From Acidiferrobacteraceae bacterium (GTDB taxonomy: Bacteria > Pseudomonadota > Gammaproteobacteria > Acidiferrobacterales > Acidiferrobacteraceae), in contig DAHWKH010000053.1 of assembly GCA_027343725.1 (NCBI GenBank), positions 1-17,328 on the forward strand: a stretch of DNA of 17,328 nt, given 5' to 3'. Below are positions 13,822 through 17,328 of the stretch, piece after piece. The translations under genes and the position numbers were made by a program. The notes under the pieces are model-generated. The model was not told where the DNA came from. It did not search any database and saw nothing but the letters and a program-made list of their open reading frames with translations. Numbering within the stretch: the stretch's first letter is position 1; every line of letters begins with the position of its first letter.

Positions 13822-14957
13822 AGGCGTACCCCGGAGAAAATATGGCGTTTGGCGGGGCTATGGAAATTGCGAAACGTCGCGCGCCGGATCGCGTCGTCAC
13901 TGTACCGGCTGCCCCCGCGCAGACTCACGTGCGCCCCGTCGAACCACGGCATGGAGTAGCCGCGATAGGGAAACGCCCGGAAGCCCGGGTAGGGATAGAA
14001 ATGATTGCCGCACCACTCCCACGCAAGGCCCGTGTCCTCGAGGAGCCCCCGGCGCGCGGCCGCCTCCCACTCCGGTTCGCTCGGCAGGCGCGCATGGGCG
14101 AAGCGCGCCAGGGCCTGCGCCTCGTAGAAATTGATGCCCGCGACCGGCTCCTCGGCGATCAGGGGCTCGGGCCCGTCGGGTCCGACGGCATACCACGCGC
14201 CCTCGGGGTTTTGTCGCCAGTGCCAGGGCCCGCGGGCGCGCGCCTGCTTGCGCCACTGCCAACCCTCGCGGCTCCAGAGCGCGGGTCTCTTGTAGCCGCC
14301 GGCCTCCATGAAGCCGAGGTAGGCGGCGTTGGACACCGGGCGCGCGGCGATCGCGAACGCCGGCACGGTGAGGGCGTGCGCCGGGCGTTCGTTGTCGTAG
14401 GCCTCCGGCCCGCTCTCGGCCCCGATGCGGATCGCCCCGGCCGGATGGACGCGCGCGGGCGGGGCCAGCGCTTGCGGTTGGAGGGGCGTTGGGATCGGGA
14501 ACGGGGGGCTTGGCGCGCGCAGATGGCGGGCGCACAGAACCTGGCGCATGGTTTCCAGGTGCTGGCCGTGGTGCTGGATCAAAAACCGCAGGACGTAATG
14601 ATCGCGCAGCAGGGTCGGGGCGCGTCCCGGGGGGGTCGCGAGGAGCGCGCGGCACTCACCATCCCACGCGCGCCACTGCGCCGCGAGCGCATCGAGGTCC
14701 GGGACGCGCCGGCCGCGCTCGGACTTGCGTAAGCCGTCGGGGCGGAACAGACGCGCCCGCTCGCGGTCGGCCGGCCGGCCCGCAAGTCGCTCCCCGACCC
14801 AGTATCGTTCTATGTAGAGTAAATGCCCGAGGTGCCACAGGAGCGGGCTCAGGTCCTTGTGGTGCATGCGCCGCCGGTCGCCGTCCGGGACCGACGCGAC
14901 CAGCGCCATGGCGTGCCGGCGAAGCGCCTGCAAGTGTGCGTACAAGGCGTCGTTCAT
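13803..14957 (-). CDS. egtB: ergothioneine biosynthesis protein EgtB-like (iron-dependent sulfoxide synthase)
   Basis: EgtB joins hercynine to the sulfur of a cysteine donor (gamma-Glu-Cys in mycobacteria) using Fe(II) and O2. 384 residues from ATG 14957, which overlaps the egtC stop as ATGA; the frame is open further upstream (to 15032) but that is shadow. An N-terminal DinB-type domain carries the candidate iron ligands: WHLGH (His42/His45) and QHHGQHLE (His129, His133, Glu135), the family's H-x3-H-x-E. The C-terminal FGE-sulfatase-like domain has RPVSNAAYLGFMEAGGY, GINFYEAQALARFA, LPSEPEWEAAARRG, WEWCGN, FYPYPGFRAFPYRGYS, VSLRGGSRYSDD and FRNFHSPAKRHIFSGVRL. It is shorter than mycobacterial EgtB (about 430). 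SenA (selenoneine synthase) is a paralogous alternative, but no senB or selD is adjacent while egtC and egtD are. Confidence 0.9.
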   Translation of the reverse strand: MNDALYAHLQALRRHAMALVASVPDGDRRRMHHKDLSPLLWHLGHLLYIERYWVGERLAGRPADRERARLFRPDGLRKSERGRRVPDLDALAAQWRAWDGECRALLATPPGRAPTLLRDHYVLRFLIQHHGQHLETMRQVLCARHLRAPSPPFPIPTPLQPQALAPPARVHPAGAIRIGAESGPEAYDNERPAHALTVPAFAIAARPVSNAAYLGFMEAGGYKRPALWSREGWQWRKQARARGPWHWRQNPEGAWYAVGPDGPEPLIAEEPVAGINFYEAQALARFAHARLPSEPEWEAAARRGLLEDTGLAWEWCGNHFYPYPGFRAFPYRGYSMPWFDGAHVSLRGGSRYSDDAIRRATFRNFHSPAKRHIFSGVRLCRSLP

Positions 14958-15733
14958 GGCGAAAGGGCTGTCAGTTCCGCGGGTTTGTGAGGGTCGAGCG
15001 TCAGGATATGCTGCTCCGGTACGGGTTGCCAATAGCCTCCATCTGTCATAGGCTCGGACGCTATGAGCGTGCCTTCGGGGTAATCGTCGTCGTCGCTCGT
15101 GAAATACAGGGTCGGAGAATGGGCGTTGAGCGCGTGGCGCAAGGCGTAGATGCGCTCCCCGTCCGTGAGCACGACATTGAGAAGCGCCTGTCGGATGGAG
15201 AGTTCGTTGAGCGCGTTGACGGCCAACTCCCGCAGGGCCGCGCCCGGATCGAAATCGACGCTGCGCAGGATGTGTCGCAGGAGGGCGAAGAGGTACTCCG
15301 AGTCGGTCGTGCCCTCGATGGACGATTCGATATCGCTCGATATCATGCGGCGAATGGTGGAACGGACGGCGGGAAAATCCTGGACGTGGCCGTTATGGAG
15401 GAACAAGAGGCCGTCCGCGAGGTAGGGTTGCGTGTTCGCGGGATGATTGGCGCCTCCGATGGTGGCGTTGCGGATATTGGCGACCCATAGAGGGGCCGTC
15501 AGATACCGGGCGAGGGTCGGAAGGTTGTGGTCGGCCCAGATCGGGACGTCACGGGTCAGGCGCGCGAGTTCCCCGTCGGGCGCGAGCCATCCGACGCCGT
15601 ATCCGTCGGCATTCACGTGCCCCTCGCGCATCTCGCGCGGCATGTAGGATTGGGGCAGAAGGCCGTAAGGCGGTGCGAGCAGGAACTGCCCGAGGGATAT
15701 CGGCGGTCCGAGATAGGCGGCCAGGCGACACAT
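14954..15733 (-). CDS. egtC: class II glutamine amidotransferase, EgtC-type gamma-glutamyl hydrolase
   Basis: EgtC removes the gamma-glutamyl group from gamma-glutamyl-hercynylcysteine sulfoxide. 259 residues. ATG 15733 gives MCRLAAYLG, so after Met removal Cys2 becomes the N-terminal nucleophile; the frame is open upstream, but any longer start would bury this Cys. Ntn-hydrolase motifs: LLPQSYMPREMREGHVNADG, YGVGWLAPDG, PIWADHNL, VANIRNATIGGANHPANTQPY, LLFLHNGHVQDF and EGTTDSEYLFALL. The resemblance to mycobacterial EgtC, including HVNADGYGVGW, is strong; YafJ-like amidotransferases are the nearest alternative. It is first in the minus-strand egtC-egtB-nadC series and divergent from egtD across 52 bp. 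No Shine-Dalgarno is seen before the start. Confidence 0.92.
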   Translation of the reverse strand: MCRLAAYLGPPISLGQFLLAPPYGLLPQSYMPREMREGHVNADGYGVGWLAPDGELARLTRDVPIWADHNLPTLARYLTAPLWVANIRNATIGGANHPANTQPYLADGLLFLHNGHVQDFPAVRSTIRRMISSDIESSIEGTTDSEYLFALLRHILRSVDFDPGAALRELAVNALNELSIRQALLNVVLTDGERIYALRHALNAHSPTLYFTSDDDDYPEGTLIASEPMTDGGYWQPVPEQHILTLDPHKPAELTALSP

Positions 15734-15740
15734 GGCGCCC

Positions 15741-15746
15741 ATCATA
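15741..15746 (-). promoter_or_regulatory. possible -10 element for a leaderless egtC transcript
   Basis: On the minus strand TATGAT (15746-15741) matches TATAAT at five of six positions. It ends 7 bases before ATG 15733, so transcription starting seven bases downstream would begin at or next to the start codon. No Shine-Dalgarno precedes egtC, which fits leaderless translation, but no matching -35 hexamer is found at 17 bases. Speculative; the real promoter may lie inside egtD. Confidence 0.2.
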
Positions 15747-15774
15747 CGGCAATGGGCCGCGGGCTTATAGCGCC

Positions 15775-15783
15775 AGGAGGTGA
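15775..15783 (+). promoter_or_regulatory. strong ribosome binding site of egtD
   Basis: AGGAGGTGA is a near-perfect anti-16S complement. Its GGAGG core ends five bases before ATG 15786, which decides that start over the in-frame GTG at 15780 lying inside the site itself. Confidence 0.85.
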
Positions 15784-15785
15784 GA

Positions 15786-16808
15786 ATGGAAGGCGAGCCG
15801 GGAGCGGCCGCGCGCGACGGGGGACCGGAGGCGTTCGCGCCGCGCGCGCGCGTCATCCGCCTGCCGGGGGCCTCGCGGCCCTCATCGCTTGCGCGCGATG
15901 CGCGCGTGGGATTTGCGCGCACGCAGAAGGAACTGCCCCCCAAATACTTCTACGACGCGCGCGGTTCGGCGTTGTTCGAACGCATTTGCGCGACGCCGGA
16001 ATATTACCCGACGCGCACCGAATCGCGCCTGCTGGCAGCGGCCGCCCCGGCGCTGCTTGCCGACCTCCGCCCGGATACGCTCGTGGAGCTCGGGAGCGGC
16101 TCGTCGGAAAAGACCTGTCACTTCTTCAGCGCCTGCGAGGCGAGCGGGCACCGCCTGCGTTATCAACCCCTGGATGTCTGCGCCGAGGCGTTGGAGTGCG
16201 CCGCCGAGCGCCTCAGCGTGCGTTTCCCGTGGCTTGCCGTCGAGGCGCTGTGCGGCGACTACAGCCTCGATCTCGCGGCCCTGCCGAAGACCCCGGGACG
16301 GCGGCTCTTTCTGTTTCTCGGCGGGACCCTCGGGAATCTGACGCAGGCCGAGGCGCAGGCCTTCCTCGCACGATTGCGCGCGGTGATGCGCCCGGACGAG
16401 GCGCTGTTGTTGGGCTTTGACCGAGTGAAGGACATATCGGTGTTGAACGCGGCCTACAACGATGCCGAGGGCGTCACCGCGGCCTTCAATCTGAACCTCC
16501 TGCGGGTCCTAAACGCCCGCCTCGGGGCGCAGTTCGACACCCGGGATTTCGCCCATGGGGCGTGGTTCAACCCCGATGAGAGCCAGATCGAGATGCATCT
16601 CATTGCGCAACGCGCCCATGCCGTGGCCATACCCGGGATCGAGCGGCGGGTGGCGTTTTGCGCCGGGGAATCGATCCGCACCGAGATCAGTCGCAAGTTC
16701 ACCCCCGAGACCATGCAGGCGCTGCTGGCGGCCAGCGGATTTGCGTGTGAGCGCCACATCGAACCCGAAAACGGCTATTTCTCGCTCGCGCTCGCGCGCC
16801 CCCACTGA
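15786..16808 (+). CDS. egtD: L-histidine N-alpha-methyltransferase
   Basis: Trimethylates histidine with S-adenosylmethionine to give hercynine, the first step of ergothioneine synthesis. 340 residues, slightly longer than the mycobacterial enzyme (321) owing to an Ala/Arg/Pro-rich N-terminus. Seen: RTQKELPPKYFYDARGSALF near 45-64, TPEYYPTRTE near 70-79, the SAM-binding motif LVELGSGSSEKT (99-110), RRLFLFLGGTLGNLT and IRTEISRKFTPE. Substrate-site residues known from M. smegmatis EgtD appear conserved: Tyr73 (for Tyr56), Asn184 (Asn166), Met270 and Glu300 (Met252 and Glu282, same 30-residue spacing), arguing for histidine and not another amino acid. It is divergent from egtC; clpB starts 72 bp after its stop under its own heat-shock promoter. 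Confidence 0.95.
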   Translation: MEGEPGAAARDGGPEAFAPRARVIRLPGASRPSSLARDARVGFARTQKELPPKYFYDARGSALFERICATPEYYPTRTESRLLAAAAPALLADLRPDTLVELGSGSSEKTCHFFSACEASGHRLRYQPLDVCAEALECAAERLSVRFPWLAVEALCGDYSLDLAALPKTPGRRLFLFLGGTLGNLTQAEAQAFLARLRAVMRPDEALLLGFDRVKDISVLNAAYNDAEGVTAAFNLNLLRVLNARLGAQFDTRDFAHGAWFNPDESQIEMHLIAQRAHAVAIPGIERRVAFCAGESIRTEISRKFTPETMQALLAASGFACERHIEPENGYFSLALARPH

Positions 16809-16820
16809 GCCCCGGGGCGC

Positions 16821-16848
16821 CTTGAAAGCGGCCCCGATCCCCCCCATT
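16821..16848 (+). promoter_or_regulatory. sigma-32 (RpoH) heat-shock promoter of clpB
   Basis: CTTGAAA at 16821-16827 and CCCCATT at 16842-16848 are separated by 14 bases. This matches the classic RpoH consensus CTTGAAA-N(11-16)-CCCCATNT except for the last position. It lies 12 bases after the egtD stop and about 33 bases before the clpB ATG, giving an expected leader of some 25 bases. clpB is a textbook RpoH target, so sequence and context agree. Confidence 0.85.
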
Positions 16849-16880
16849 GGTTAGGGCGGACGACTCGGGGGCCTCATCCC

Positions 16881-17328
16881 ATGCGTATGGACAAATTGAC
16901 CAACCGTTTTCAGCAGGCGCTGGCGGACGCCCAGTCGCTGGCCGTGGGCCGCGACCACCAGTTCATCGAACCCGCGCACCTGTTGGCGGCGCTGCTCGAT
17001 CAGGAAGGCGGCGGCGCGCGCGGCCTGCTCGCGAAGGCTGACGTCGCGGTCGACGCCCTGAGGACGCGCCTCGATGAACTCCTCGACCGCCTGCCGACCG
17101 TGGAAGGGGCGGGCGGCGAGGTCCATATCGGCAACGAGCTCTCGCGGCTTTTGAACCTCACCGACAAGTACGCGCAACAGCGCGGGGACCAGTATATCGC
17201 AAGCGAACTCTTCGTCCTGGCGGCGCTCGAGGACAAGGGCGAGCTCGGGCGGCTCTTGCGCGAGGTCGGGGCCTCGCGCAGCGGCATCGAACAGGCGATC
17301 GAGGCCTGGCGCGGGGGCAAGCGGGTGG
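16881..17328 (+). CDS. clpB: chaperone ClpB, N-terminal part (3' end outside window)
   Basis: ClpB is the hexameric AAA+ disaggregase that works with DnaK-DnaJ-GrpE and does not bind ClpP. About 149 residues are visible, running to the right edge. The start MRMDKLTNRFQQALADAQSL aligns with E. coli ClpB, and ATG 16881 is chosen over the internal ATG at 16887 on that basis. The two Clp-N repeats are visible: FIEPAHLLAALLDQEGGGAR near residues 28-47 and YIASELFVLAALEDKGELGR near 105-124, followed by the start of the linker (AIEAWRGGK). The ribosome site is weak (GGGGG about 10 bases upstream). A near-consensus sigma-32 promoter precedes it. In E. coli it follows pgeF; here five genes intervene. 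Confidence 0.97.
   Translation, partial: MRMDKLTNRFQQALADAQSLAVGRDHQFIEPAHLLAALLDQEGGGARGLLAKADVAVDALRTRLDELLDRLPTVEGAGGEVHIGNELSRLLNLTDKYAQQRGDQYIASELFVLAALEDKGELGRLLREVGASRSGIEQAIEAWRGGKRV

Noticed and set aside
16809..16820. GCCCCGGGGC palindrome after egtD as terminator
   Set aside because: It has no loop or T-tract, and directly abuts the heat-shock promoter.

Overview
The window is a gene-dense (nearly gap-free), strongly GC-rich stretch of a bacterial chromosome. Gene content and gene order point to a gammaproteobacterium: clpA-infA-bpt-aat lie together, and bamD is divergent from rluD-pgeF with clpB further on, both arrangements known from Pseudomonas and Escherichia relatives. Codon third positions are mostly G or C. 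A chemolithotrophic or acidophilic lineage such as the Acidiferrobacter group would fit the composition, but that is only a guess. No mobile element, rRNA, tRNA or CRISPR array was seen, and no gene-free stretch longer than about 100 bases exists.

Left part (1-6203). The 3' end of clpA and a 101-residue unknown protein run on the + strand. A long minus-strand series converges on them: hairpin-less membrane fusion lipoprotein - TolC-family protein - FemAB-like N-acyltransferase (COG3146) - 66-residue unknown - aat - bpt - infA. The acyltransferase through bpt are joined by ATGA stop/start overlaps. ClpA, Aat and Bpt belong to the bacterial N-degron pathway: Aat and Bpt attach Leu/Phe to protein N-termini, and ClpS-ClpA-ClpP degrades the products.

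Middle (6304-12387). A + strand operon sucC-sucD-nadE (succinyl-CoA synthetase and glutamine-dependent NAD+ synthetase) is again joined by ATGA overlaps. It converges on bamD with a 77-bp tail-to-tail overlap. bamD is divergent from rluD-pgeF.

Right part (12409-17328). After pgeF come a PfpI/DJ-1 family gene, then nadC, egtB and egtC on the minus strand, then egtD and the start of clpB on the + strand. EgtD, EgtB and EgtC cover histidine trimethylation, oxidative C-S bond formation and gamma-glutamyl removal in ergothioneine synthesis; egtA and egtE are not in the window. In Escherichia clpB follows pgeF directly, so the pfpI-nadC-egt block looks inserted into an old operon. clpB has its own near-consensus sigma-32 heat-shock promoter just after egtD.

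The least explained elements are the MFP/TolC pair without an inner-membrane pump, the 66-residue protein coupled to the acyltransferase and aat, and the unknown protein between clpA and infA.
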